From contig CACYWP010000002.1 in NCBI GenBank assembly GCA_902778135.1, positions 62,001 through 126,000 of the forward strand: a stretch of 64,000 nt of DNA. Direction: 5' to 3'. Made by a program: the position numbers and the translations under genes. This DNA is from an uncultured Coriobacteriaceae bacterium (lineage in GTDB: Bacteria; Actinomycetota; Coriobacteriia; Coriobacteriales; Atopobiaceae). Within the stretch, counting starts at the first letter, position 1, and each line of letters opens with the position of its first letter. Below are positions 34,720 through 42,835 of this stretch, one piece after another. Below the pieces are notes generated by a model, which worked only from the letters and a program-made list of their open reading frames with translations, searched no databases and had not been told where the DNA came from.

Positions 34720-35856
34720 CTAGTAGGTGCCGCCTCCGATGAACGCGTAGACGGATGCCTGCTCCACCGTGCGACCGGGTGACGGCGCATGGACCATCAT
34801 GCCGCCACCGGCGTAGATGCCCACATGGCCCTCGCTGGTGAAGACGAGGTCCCCGACGGCCAGGTCGCTCATGCTGGTCTTCCAGCTGCCCGTGGACTGC
34901 AGCGAGGCGATCATCGAGTAGGTGTCGCGCCCACGCGAGTAGCCGTAGCAATAGCAGACGAGACCCGAGCAGTCGAAGGAATCGGGACCTGTCGCACCAT
35001 AGACGTAGGGGCTTCCGATGAGCGAGTACGCGGTGCCAAGGCCACCGCCTGCAGGGCCGTAGGAGATGCCGCTGGAGTTGTTGCCGCCGCTGTCAGACGT
35101 GCCCTCGTCCTCGTCGGAGGTGTCCTCCTCGACGACGTCGTCCTGCTCGGGTTCGGCTGTCGGCTCGACGATGGTCGGGGTGGTCTCTTCCTCGGACTCC
35201 GCGACAGCCGGCGCGACGGGCGTCGTCGCCGCCGTGACGGCAGCCTGGATGCGTGCGTTCTCCTCGGCCGCAAGCTGGGCCTGGACCTGCGCGTCAAGCG
35301 ACTCGTAGTAGCTCTGGGCCTCCGCGACCTTGACGGCATACTCGTCGACCTGCGTCCGCAGCTCGTCAACGGCCGCCTGCTGGGCCTGCTTGGTCTCCTC
35401 GAGGTCGTCGCGCTCGGACTTCAGGCGATTCTCGAGTTGCCGCACCTCGTTGATCGTGTCAGCGTCGTTGCTGGCGATCTTGTCCATGTAGTAGATGCGG
35501 CTGATGATGTCGTCGAGGCTGGTCGCCCCGAGGAACACCTCGATGATGCTCGAGGCGCCTGACTTGTAGGAGCTGCGCATGCGGTTGCCCAGGATCTTCT
35601 TGGCTTCCTTGAGCTCCTCGGTCGTCTGGGCGATCTGGGCCTCCTTCTCGCCGATGCGATACGAGGTCTCCTCGAGCTCGCCAGTCTTGGTGGCAAGCTC
35701 GTCCTGCAGGGACGTCAGCTCGCCGCCCAGGGTCTCGAGCTGGCTCGAAGCCTGGGCAAGGTCGGCCTGTGGGGCTGCATATGCGAAGGGAACGCAGGTG
35801 CCAAACGTAAGCGCGACCGTGATGCCGACGGCGACTGCACGGTTTCGAATGTTCAT
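34720..35856 (-). CDS. Secreted coiled-coil NlpC/P60 peptidoglycan hydrolase
   Basis: 378 aa. A signal peptide spans residues 1-27, with cleavage probably after FAYA-A. A long coiled coil (30-200; AQASSQLETLGGELTSLQDE ...) resembles PcsB/CwlO-type FtsEX-regulated hydrolases. An acidic Glu/Thr/Asp linker and a Gly/Ser spacer follow, then the NlpC/P60 domain with catalytic Cys in FDCSGLVCY (~residue 294) and His in EGHVGIYAGG and MVHAPSPG. It probably cleaves peptide stems in peptidoglycan during growth or division. GGGAGGA precedes the ATG. No FtsEX genes are nearby. Confidence 0.9.
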   Translation of the reverse strand: MNIRNRAVAVGITVALTFGTCVPFAYAAPQADLAQASSQLETLGGELTSLQDELATKTGELEETSYRIGEKEAQIAQTTEELKEAKKILGNRMRSSYKSGASSIIEVFLGATSLDDIISRIYYMDKIASNDADTINEVRQLENRLKSERDDLEETKQAQQAAVDELRTQVDEYAVKVAEAQSYYESLDAQVQAQLAAEENARIQAAVTAATTPVAPAVAESEEETTPTIVEPTAEPEQDDVVEEDTSDEDEGTSDSGGNNSSGISYGPAGGGLGTAYSLIGSPYVYGATGPDSFDCSGLVCYCYGYSRGRDTYSMIASLQSTGSWKTSMSDLAVGDLVFTSEGHVGIYAGGGMMVHAPSPGRTVEQASVYAFIGGGTY

Positions 35857-35991
35857 GAATGAATCCTCCCGTCAAACGGTTCTGGTCATTCTATCGCCCC
35901 AGCACACGCAGGCCCAATAGTCCATACAAAGGGCACTTCATATACTCAGGTTCATCACGTATCAAACGATGACGAGCGTGGTCCCGAAACG

Positions 35992-36525
35992 CTACTCGAC
36001 CTTGAAGAGCGAGAAGATCTCCTGGTCGAAGTCTTTGCCGATAATCTCGCGCGGGTTCAGGAACGCCAGCTCCATGAGGAAGCCGAAGCCGTAGAACTCG
36101 GCGCCGGCGCGCTCGATGATCTTGGCACAGGCGACCGCGGTGCCGCCCGTGGCCACGAGGTCGTCGACGACCAGGACGCGGTCGTTCTCGTTAAGGGCAT
36201 CCTTGTGAATCTGGAGCTCGTCGGTGCCATACTCCAGCGCGTAGGACTCGGAGTAGACCTCGCGAGGCAGCTTGCCCGGCTTGCGGGCGGGTACGAAGCC
36301 GCAGCCAAGGCGATAGGCAACGGGCGCACCCACCAGGAAGCCGCGCGCCTCGGCGCCGACGACCTTGGTGATGCCCTTGCCCATGTAGTGCTCGGCAAGC
36401 TCGTCGATGGCAGCCGCGAAGCCCCGCGGGTCGGCTATCAGCGGGGTGACGTCCTTGAAGATGACCCCTGGCTCCGGATAGTCGGGGATGTCGACGATGA
36501 GGCTCTCGTAGTCGTAGTTAGCCAC
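35992..36525 (-). CDS. apt: Adenine phosphoribosyltransferase
   Basis: 177 aa purine-salvage enzyme making AMP from adenine and PRPP. The PRPP-binding motif [14 protein letters not shown] is intact. The N-terminal [17 protein letters not shown] and the middle [18 protein letters not shown] and [11 protein letters not shown] blocks are characteristic. The start is GTG with AAAGGA upstream. It lies 14 bases after the MerR-type gene in the same direction, so it is likely the last gene of the garA-ftsR group. Confidence 0.96.
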   Translation of the reverse strand: MANYDYESLIVDIPDYPEPGVIFKDVTPLIADPRGFAAAIDELAEHYMGKGITKVVGAEARGFLVGAPVAYRLGCGFVPARKPGKLPREVYSESYALEYGTDELQIHKDALNENDRVLVVDDLVATGGTAVACAKIIERAGAEFYGFGFLMELAFLNPREIIGKDFDQEIFSLFKVE

Positions 36526-36539
36526 GGTGGGTCCTTTCC

Positions 36540-37301
36540 CTAGTCGCCCTGCGGATGCTCAGCCTCCTGCTGGGCAGCCATCTCCTTGAACGTGCTATTG
36601 ATCTGACGCCTGATGAGGGCGTCGCGCACCTGATTGGTCAGTGCAAGCATCTGGTCGCATGCCTTTGCGAATCGCTCGCGGCGCTCGTCGGTCAGCTCTG
36701 CCTCGACTCCCCCACCCTTTCGGGCATAGACGACGAGCGCCTGCTCGAACATGGCGCTCTCGCGGTTTGCCGCCGTGACGTATTGGCGCAGGTTGCGCGG
36801 GCCGATGCCGAAGCGGCTGAGCTCGTGGCAGATGCGGATGAGGGGCAGGTCGTGACCATCGACGAGGTCGCGGCCGTGAGGCGAGCGCTTCAGCGTGATG
36901 ATGCCGACGTCGGCCAGCTGACGGACGAAGCTGACCGGGGCGCCGGCAATCTCGGGCATGCGGTCGATGGGATGCAGGCGGTTGGCCGTCTCGTCATCGT
37001 CACCCTTCGTCAGCCCCGCGGGAAGGTTCGAGCCGGACGAGGAGAGCATGCCGCTCTCCCCCTTCTCCAGCTCCTCCTTGATGACCTGCAAGGGCAGGAA
37101 GCGCGTCTTCTGCAGGTGCAGGATGGTCTCCAGGCGGTTGATGTCGTGCTGCGAGTAGAGGCGGTAGCCGCCCGGCGTGCGCGCCGGCGTCAGCAACCCC
37201 TCGTCCTCAAGATAGCGGACCTTCGAGACAGAGAGGTCCGGATAGCGCTGCTGCAGGCGCTTCACGACCTTGCCGATGGTGAGATATCCTGCGTCAGGCA
37301 T
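36540..37301 (-). CDS. ftsR: MerR-family regulator, FtsR-like
   Basis: 253 aa. A MerR-type winged helix occupies residues 5-75: [12 protein letters not shown], then [32 protein letters not shown] variable linker and a second helical region ([32 protein letters not shown]) follow. The two-part architecture, and its place directly downstream of a GarA-type FHA gene, match actinobacterial FtsR (Corynebacterium) and Rv1828 (Mycobacterium), the former an activator of ftsZ. The regulated genes here are unknown. No effector-binding cysteine is evident. Confidence 0.82.
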   Translation of the reverse strand: MPDAGYLTIGKVVKRLQQRYPDLSVSKVRYLEDEGLLTPARTPGGYRLYSQHDINRLETILHLQKTRFLPLQVIKEELEKGESGMLSSSGSNLPAGLTKGDDDETANRLHPIDRMPEIAGAPVSFVRQLADVGIITLKRSPHGRDLVDGHDLPLIRICHELSRFGIGPRNLRQYVTAANRESAMFEQALVVYARKGGGVEAELTDERRERFAKACDQMLALTNQVRDALIRRQINSTFKEMAAQQEAEHPQGD

Positions 37302-37304
37302 GTG

Positions 37305-37730
37305 CTATGCCCCGGTCTCGATTCTGATGGGCCGACGGTTGGTGTGGAAGACCATGCGGAACGTGCCGATCTGGACCGTGGAGCCGTCCTTTAGCATGGC
37401 CTTGTTGACTATGGCGCCATCCACCCAGGTCCCGTTGAGTGACCCGAGGTCCTCGATCGTGGCGAAGCCGGAGGACATGCCGGACAGGTCGATGCGCGCA
37501 TGGTGGCGCGAGACGGTCATGTCGTTGAGGAAGACGCTGTTGGAGGGCTCGCGTCCCAACGTGATGATGTCGGTCGTGAGGTCGAAGACCGACCCCGTGT
37601 GCGGGCCCTTGACGATGGCAAGGGTCGGGTATGCCGGCCGCTTGCCGCCCATCAGGTCAGGGACCGTGGAGTCGGCCGACGGCATGCGAAATATCTCGGT
37701 GGAACCCATGGCGTTGTTGCTGGGCTGCAT
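37305..37730 (-). CDS. garA: FHA-domain protein, GarA/OdhI-like
   Basis: 141 aa with one FHA domain (residues ~45-130): DIITLGREPSNSVFLNDMTVSRHHARI, then the conserved GSLNGTWVDG. The short N-terminal tail contains STEIFRM, which can be aligned with the ETTSVFR phospho-switch of GarA/OdhI, where a Ser/Thr kinase phosphorylates threonine and the FHA domain then folds on it. GarA regulates 2-oxoglutarate metabolism enzymes. No Ser/Thr kinase gene is in this window. It ends 3 bases before ftsR; the 42 bases upstream are AT-rich and promoter-like. Confidence 0.82.
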   Translation of the reverse strand: MQPSNNAMGSTEIFRMPSADSTVPDLMGGKRPAYPTLAIVKGPHTGSVFDLTTDIITLGREPSNSVFLNDMTVSRHHARIDLSGMSSGFATIEDLGSLNGTWVDGAIVNKAMLKDGSTVQIGTFRMVFHTNRRPIRIETGA

Positions 37731-37772
37731 TCGTGCTCCCCTCGAAGAAACAAGTACTTTTATATGATAGCG

Positions 37773-38153
37773 CTAACGGCAGGCGACGCAGTCCATCTCG
37801 ATGAGCGCGCCCATGGGAAGGCCATCTACGGCCACGACCGTGCGTGCCGGGGCGGGCATCATGAAGTGGTTCGCGTACACCTCGTTCATCTCTGCCATCA
37901 GGGAGATGTCGGCGAGGTAGACGTTGGTCTGGGCGACGTCGTCCAGGGTGCATCCCGTCGCCTCCAGAAGGACGCGGCAGTTGTGGATGACCTGCTCGGT
38001 CTGCTCGCGGATGCCGCCGGGGACGAGGTGGTGCGGATGGCTCTTGTCGATGGGCAGCTGGCCAGACGCGAACACGAGCCTACCGGCCGTCGTTCCCTGG
38101 GAATATGGCCCTATGGCCTCTGGAGCACCCGGTGCGTTGATGGCATACTTCAT
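37773..38153 (-). CDS. ridA: RidA-family reactive imine/enamine deaminase
   Basis: 126 aa, the usual length for the RidA/YjgF/UK114 family, which hydrolyses 2-aminoacrylate and similar reactive imines released by PLP enzymes. Motifs: GPYSQGTTAGRLVFASGQLP, the VYLADISLMAEMNEVY helix, and PARTVVAVDGLPMGALIEMDCVA, which includes the substrate-binding arginine. It is leftward, 42 bases before garA; a separate promoter for garA seems likely from the AT-rich gap. Confidence 0.92.
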   Translation of the reverse strand: MKYAINAPGAPEAIGPYSQGTTAGRLVFASGQLPIDKSHPHHLVPGGIREQTEQVIHNCRVLLEATGCTLDDVAQTNVYLADISLMAEMNEVYANHFMMPAPARTVVAVDGLPMGALIEMDCVACR

Positions 38154-38261
38154 CGCCTGCCCCTCCTTACGCCGGCGGTTCGGAACGAGTGGTTGCTGCG
38201 GCCAGTGGCCTGACGTGCATTAGGATAGCGAATCGGGCTGCTGCGAGCGATGGCGATGTCG

Positions 38262-39128
38262 CTAACCGATGTCCCGCAGAAGGGCGCGAGCCCCGATGAA
38301 GTCGGCCTCCGCGCGGGCGAGCTCCCATTCGACGAGCTGCTCGAACGCGAGCTCGAGACGACCGTCGAGCTGGGCATGGCCCACCCATGGGTAGGCGTGT
38401 CGAGCGTGCGACGAAAGCGAGGCGCTGCCCACCGGCGTGACGATCGGGAACGACAGCAGGCTGCGCCACAGGACGCGCGCGGCCCGGGGTGGAACGAGCA
38501 GTAGGAAGCTGGGGACGTCGAGGCCCGGCAGCGAGGCGACCAGCGTCTCGATGCGGTCGAGCGTGACGTTGGCGACCGTTCCCGGGGCGGGAAGGCACGA
38601 GAGGTCCCTCACGTAATCGCCGAGAACGGCCGTCGCCTGCGGACCCCAGAGAAGCAGGGGTACCAGCGAGTCGCTGACGTCCTCCACGTTCACGCCCTCA
38701 TAGGGACGGAAGCCATCCTGCTCGATCGCCGCGAGGAAGCCCAGCCAGGGCTGTAGCATCAGACCACGCTCGAGCGGGTCCCAGAGCAGGTACTCGGCAT
38801 CGCCGGTCCGTGCCACCAGCGGGACGGACGCAATCGACCCGTCACCCGTGACGATGGCGCCGAAGCCGCACTCCCCCACCGACAGCGGCGCCTGCGCGCA
38901 GCATGCGTGGACGAAGGAGTCGGCACCCGGTCCGCTCACCAGCATTGCGGCCATGCCGGACAGGTCGACGAGGGCGCAACCCTCGCTGAACGAGGGACGC
39001 TCCGAGGAGGGGTCCCCGTAGTGCGTCGGCATCGCCAGCAACTGGTCGTCACCTGCAAAGGTGCCACCCAGCAGGAGATGCTCGCCGTAGAGGGGAGCAT
39101 CCTCGATGGTCTCCCAGAGGCTGGCCAT
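38262..39128 (-). CDS. GcvT/YgfZ-like folate-binding-fold protein
   Basis: 288 aa. The fold resembles the aminomethyltransferase/YgfZ family: early GDPSSERPSFSEGCALVDLSGMAAMLVSGPGADSFV (GcvT starts with a similar DLS-x5-V-x-G-PDA segment), then IVTGDGSIASVPLVAR and a C-terminal WVGHAQLDGRLELAFEQ. The YgfZ cysteine motif K-G-C-Y-x-G-Q-E is absent, and no gcvH or gcvP is nearby, so it is neither a clear glycine cleavage T-protein nor a clear YgfZ. Its ATG shares one base with the dacA stop (TAATG), so it is translated with that gene. Confidence 0.6.
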   Translation of the reverse strand: MASLWETIEDAPLYGEHLLLGGTFAGDDQLLAMPTHYGDPSSERPSFSEGCALVDLSGMAAMLVSGPGADSFVHACCAQAPLSVGECGFGAIVTGDGSIASVPLVARTGDAEYLLWDPLERGLMLQPWLGFLAAIEQDGFRPYEGVNVEDVSDSLVPLLLWGPQATAVLGDYVRDLSCLPAPGTVANVTLDRIETLVASLPGLDVPSFLLLVPPRAARVLWRSLLSFPIVTPVGSASLSSHARHAYPWVGHAQLDGRLELAFEQLVEWELARAEADFIGARALLRDIG

Positions 39129-40267
39129 TACCCCACCATCCCTTCGACATCCTCGAACAGCGGCATCGTCACGGGGCTCCATGCGGAGACCAGCTGTGTG
39201 CAGCCCGCATCGTACGAGACGCTCTCGACATGGCGTCCCGACTGGTTCCAGACGGTGGTCCCGTAGGTCGAGTTCGCCCTGACCAGCGTGTTTGGCTTGA
39301 ACATGACCGTCGTGTAGGTGACGTCGCCCTCGCAGAAGACCGAGCCGACGACGCTTCGCTTTGCCGAGACGGGGCAGCGCAGCCAGAACCCGTCCTGCCA
39401 TGGGGCCATGCGCAGCAGCCAGTCGCCATGCGCCAGGCTCTTGTCCGCGTACAGCCCAAAGCCCCAGTCGAGCAGGCTGACCGTGTCCTCGAAGCGCCCC
39501 TCCTCCGTGTCGCTGCACAGCACGCACGAGTAGAGCGTCACGAGGTTGCGGCGGGCGGCGCCCAGGAAGGACGCGCCGCTCTCCGTGTTGCCCGTCTTGA
39601 TGCCGAGGAGGCCCAGATAGCGTCCCATCAGCTCGTCGGTGGACTCGAGCTTGACCTCCTTGCCGTCGGCGACGATGACGATGCTGTCGCGCGAGACGGT
39701 CTGGCGGATGAAGGGGTAGTGGTCCATCGCGTAGCGGCCCATCTTGACGAGGTCGGAGGCGCTGGAGTAGTGCCCCTCCTCCTCGAGGCCGTGCGGGTTC
39801 GCGAAGTGCGTGTTCTCGAGGCCTATCTGCTCGGCCTTCTGGTTCATGAGCTCGGCGAAGCCCTCCTTGCTGCCGGCCACCGCATAGGCGACGTTGGTTG
39901 CTGCGTCGTTGCCCGAGTAGACGAGCATCGCCTGCAGCAGCTCGCGGAAGGTCGGGGTGTCGCCATCCTTGTATCCGGCGAGCTGCGAGCCCTCGGGGTA
40001 CTCCTCGTAGACGAACGCGATGGGCTCGTCGAGGTCGATGCCGGAATCCAAGGCGACCATTGCCGTCATGACCTTGGTGATCGAGGCCATCGGCATGGCC
40101 TCGTCCTCGTTGAGGCCATAGAGCACGTTTCCGAATTCGTCGCAGACGATGGCGGCGGATCCGTGTTCGACGACGGGCTCGGTTTCGAAGGCGAGGGCGA
40201 TGCGGGGAGATAGGAGTAGGATGCATGCCGTCATCAGACGACAGAGGAAGCGAAGCATGTGGCGCAT
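39128..40267 (-). CDS. dacA: D-alanyl-D-alanine carboxypeptidase (PBP5/6 type, peptidase S11)
   Basis: 379 aa. A signal peptide covers residues 1-26 (ending RIALA). The penicillin-binding triad is complete: SITK (62-65), SGN (118-120) and KTG (224-226). The enzyme trims the terminal D-Ala from peptidoglycan pentapeptides outside the membrane. A C-terminal domain of ~100 residues is present but I see no clear amphipathic membrane anchor at the very end. The ATG at 40267 gives the signal peptide directly; upstream extension has unlikely composition. It begins 7 bases after the pgsA-like gene. Confidence 0.92.
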   Translation of the reverse strand: MRHMLRFLCRLMTACILLLSPRIALAFETEPVVEHGSAAIVCDEFGNVLYGLNEDEAMPMASITKVMTAMVALDSGIDLDEPIAFVYEEYPEGSQLAGYKDGDTPTFRELLQAMLVYSGNDAATNVAYAVAGSKEGFAELMNQKAEQIGLENTHFANPHGLEEEGHYSSASDLVKMGRYAMDHYPFIRQTVSRDSIVIVADGKEVKLESTDELMGRYLGLLGIKTGNTESGASFLGAARRNLVTLYSCVLCSDTEEGRFEDTVSLLDWGFGLYADKSLAHGDWLLRMAPWQDGFWLRCPVSAKRSVVGSVFCEGDVTYTTVMFKPNTLVRANSTYGTTVWNQSGRHVESVSYDAGCTQLVSAWSPVTMPLFEDVEGMVG

Positions 40268-40274
40268 GAGCTGC

Positions 40275-41021
40275 CTACCTGTTCTGGGTATGGGTCTCGG
40301 CCTCTCGCTCTGCAAGGACGCGGTCCTTGATCGCAAATCCCTGGCGGTAGTAGGTGACGGCCGTGATGGTGGAGAAGATGATGGCCAGGTACACCAGGTA
40401 GATGCCGGCGGCGGAGGACGCACCGTTCAGTCCCGGCAGCCAGCTGACATCGAGCAGCTTCGGCCCGACCACCTGGGGGACGTCAAGCAGCAGGTCACAG
40501 AAGCCCGTCATGAACAGCGCCGTCGAGAGCTTGCCGATGTAGATGACGTCAACCGGACGCTTCCAGAACTTGCGCAGGTATATGTTGCCGCCCAGCAGCA
40601 CGATGTCGCGACCGATGACGAAGACGGCCACCCACCAGGGCAGGTCGCCGGTGGCGACGAGCCCCACGACGCCCGTGAAGAGCAGGACGCGGTCCATGAT
40701 GGGGTCGGAGACCTTCCCCACCCAGCTGACCGTCTGGGTGGCACGTGCCACCCAACCATCCAGGAAGTCGGTGAGCGCGGCGATGGCATAGAACCACAGG
40801 GCCAGCGAGCGGTTGCCGCCGCGCACGAACAGGACGAGGAAGGCGATGGTCAAGATGAAGCGACAGAGCGTTATGAAGTTCGCGACCGTCAGAATCTTGT
40901 CGGACGGATTGTCAGGCGTGCCAACGGGAGGGTTTGCCGTGCCCTCGAGCTGGGCTTGGGCAACGTCGGGTGCGACGTTCTCCTTCACCGTTTTTTTGAC
41001 GCGCTCCTTGACCTTAGCCAA
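40275..41021 (-). CDS. CDP-alcohol phosphatidyltransferase, second PgsA-like enzyme
   Basis: 248 aa. A basic N-terminal cytoplasmic stretch of ~45 residues is followed by ~5-6 membrane helices. The CDP-alcohol phosphotransferase motif is present: DGWVARATQTVSWVGKVSD followed by PIMD, with the conserved aspartates intact. Candidates are phosphatidylglycerophosphate synthase, an actinobacterial cardiolipin synthase, or another polyol-phospholipid synthase; sequence alone does not decide. Mycobacterial pgsA2 likewise lies a few genes from garA. It heads a leftward run with dacA and the GcvT-like gene. The ribosome binding site is weak. Confidence 0.82.
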   Translation of the reverse strand: MAKVKERVKKTVKENVAPDVAQAQLEGTANPPVGTPDNPSDKILTVANFITLCRFILTIAFLVLFVRGGNRSLALWFYAIAALTDFLDGWVARATQTVSWVGKVSDPIMDRVLLFTGVVGLVATGDLPWWVAVFVIGRDIVLLGGNIYLRKFWKRPVDVIYIGKLSTALFMTGFCDLLLDVPQVVGPKLLDVSWLPGLNGASSAAGIYLVYLAIIFSTITAVTYYRQGFAIKDRVLAEREAETHTQNR

Positions 41022-41182
41022 CGTAACCCTCCCGCCGAAGCAATCGAACGTCTATGGTACCCCAAACGTTGTCCCAATTGAGGTATCTTACCAAGCTCTT
41101 ACGAGAAGGTAGGAGCCCTTCATAAACGCATCCCATTCGCTCTTCGGCCTGCAGCGCGAGAGGTTGGAGCCATCTGACGAGA

Positions 41183-41210
41183 AGGGGCCGGGTGCGATGC
41201 CCCGGCCCCT
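41183..41210 (-). terminator. Hairpin after the GH32 gene
   Basis: AGGGGCCGGG (41183-41192) pairs with CCCGGCCCCT (41201-41210), a perfect 10-bp GC-rich stem with an 8-base loop, ~20 bases after the GH32 stop. On the minus strand TTCTCG follows. The remaining ~170 bases up to the pgsA-like gene show nothing else. Confidence 0.7.
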
Positions 41211-41231
41211 GGCGCTGCCATGTCGATGTCG

Positions 41232-42698
41232 TTAGCGCTCGACGAGGTAGTTGATGGTGATTGGTTGCATGGGGTACCAGACCTGGCTCTTGCTCGAGAA
41301 GGTCGAGCTGATGGTGAGCTCGTCGGACTCCTGGAAGTAGCGCGTGGAGAAGACCCAGCCGCCACCATTGACGAAGATCTCGAGGATGGAGGTGTCGACG
41401 ACGATGCGGATGTCGCTGACCTGCGGGATGATGGCGCGGCGACCCTTGCGGCCCTGTCCGACCTCGTCGTCCAGGAACAGCAGCTCCGCCCTGCCATCCT
41501 TGTAGGTGAGCTCGAGGAAGTCGCCAAAGGCGACCTTGCCCTCGCCCTCGATGCCGTCGATGACGACGTCAGCGCACTTGGGCAGCGTGACCGAACCCTC
41601 CCATGCCTGGGCCTCGCCGCGCAGGGCGTCGAACTCCTCGGCGGGATTCTGCAGGATGCGGCCGCACTTGGGGCAGACGGACAGCACGCGCGGGGTCGTC
41701 AGGGCGCCGCGCCAGGTGTCGGTGGGGTTGTCGTAGGCGCGGATGTCGTCCTTGTCATGCGGCAGGCTCATCCAGCCGATGAGGATGGTACGGCCCTTCT
41801 CGTCGACGAGGGACTGGCAGGCGTAGTAGTCGAAGCCGTAGTCCCAGTCGATGAACTCGCGCTCGTCGATGGCGGCACGCGGGGCGTCGGCGTTCATGCG
41901 CCTGGTGTCGAGGTGCATGAGGTCGATGATGCGCCCCTCGATGGGGAAGTAGCCGGCGGCGTGGACGTTCTGGCAGGTGACGCGCTCGGGGTCGTCGGGA
42001 TCGTTGGAGCCGACCATGCCCTGCGGGCACGTGGAGAGATACTCCTTGCCCTCGAGGACGATGCGGTCCGGGCACTCCCACATGTAGCCGAACGGATCCT
42101 TCTCGAGGTTGGTGACCGCACCGGCCATGCTCCAGTTGACGCCATCGATGGAGTCGTACAGCATGATGGCGCCGCGGCTGTCGGCGAGCGTGCGTGCGCC
42201 GAGCATCATGTGCATCGTGCCGTCCTGCTTCCAGACCTTGGGGTCGCGGACGTGGCAGCTGCAGTACGCGGGATAGCCGGAGTTGTCGAGCACGATCTGC
42301 TTGACGCCGAGGTTGATGCCGTTGTAGGACTTCATGAGGGTCTGGTTGGCCAGGCGGCCCGAGGTGGTGCCGTCGCCCTCGCCGGTGCGGATGTTGCCGG
42401 TGTAGTAGAGCCACAGCTCGTCGGTCTCGTCGTTGATGTAGGCGCCGCCGGAGTAGCTGCCGTCACGGTCCGCCGGGGAGTCGGGCATGACGTGGCAGCC
42501 AAGGAAGACCCAGTTCACCAGGTCGCGCGAGGCGAAGTGGCCCCAGCCGTGGGGAGAGTCGTAGTCGCCGGGATAGGTGGGGGCGTTCTGGCAGAAGAAG
42601 TGGTAGGTGCCCTTGAACTGGCACATGCCGTTGGGGTCCGAGATGGATCCCTTGTACGGGGCAAGGTGCAGCAAGGGACGCCAGGAATCGTTGCTCAT
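41232..42698 (-). CDS. Glycoside hydrolase family 32 (sucrose/fructan beta-fructosidase)
   Basis: 488 aa. The GH32 five-blade propeller motifs are visible: SDPNGMCQFKGTYHFF with the nucleophile Asp, RDPKVW with the transition-state Asp, and the acid/base Glu in WECPD. The C-terminal beta-sandwich ends in SILEIFVNGG, typical of the family. An unusual CPKCGRIL stands where relatives usually have a DGRL-type turn. There is no signal peptide, so it is cytoplasmic and may cleave sucrose-6-phosphate, sucrose or imported fructo-oligosaccharides. GGAGG precedes the ATG. A LacI-type operator lies 65 bases upstream. No transporter, fructokinase or regulator gene is adjacent. Confidence 0.9.
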   Translation of the reverse strand: MSNDSWRPLLHLAPYKGSISDPNGMCQFKGTYHFFCQNAPTYPGDYDSPHGWGHFASRDLVNWVFLGCHVMPDSPADRDGSYSGGAYINDETDELWLYYTGNIRTGEGDGTTSGRLANQTLMKSYNGINLGVKQIVLDNSGYPAYCSCHVRDPKVWKQDGTMHMMLGARTLADSRGAIMLYDSIDGVNWSMAGAVTNLEKDPFGYMWECPDRIVLEGKEYLSTCPQGMVGSNDPDDPERVTCQNVHAAGYFPIEGRIIDLMHLDTRRMNADAPRAAIDEREFIDWDYGFDYYACQSLVDEKGRTILIGWMSLPHDKDDIRAYDNPTDTWRGALTTPRVLSVCPKCGRILQNPAEEFDALRGEAQAWEGSVTLPKCADVVIDGIEGEGKVAFGDFLELTYKDGRAELLFLDDEVGQGRKGRRAIIPQVSDIRIVVDTSILEIFVNGGGWVFSTRYFQESDELTISSTFSSKSQVWYPMQPITINYLVER

Positions 42699-42760
42699 AG
42701 GTCCTCCTTTGGACGACGGGCACTCCCCACCCTCGGGGGCGCATAGCTTTTCCTATCTTA

Positions 42761-42778
42761 TGTGGAACCGATTCCACA
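42761..42778 (-). promoter_or_regulatory. LacI-family operator upstream of the GH32 gene
   Basis: TGTGGAACCGATTCCACA is an 18-base palindrome with one mismatched pair and the central CG step typical of LacI/GalR-family sites. On the minus strand it is followed directly by TAAGAT, a -10-like hexamer, so a bound repressor would overlap the promoter. Confidence 0.75.
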
Positions 42779-42835
42779 CAGGCATACGTGACGCCGAACG
42801 GTGCGGATGCGGCGATTGTTGGACGTCACGCGCCA

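Noticed and set aside
35857..35991. c-di-AMP (ydaO-type) riboswitch upstream of the NlpC/P60 gene
   Set aside because: These riboswitches occur before wall-hydrolase genes in actinobacteria, but the 135-base gap is too short and shows none of the conserved motif.
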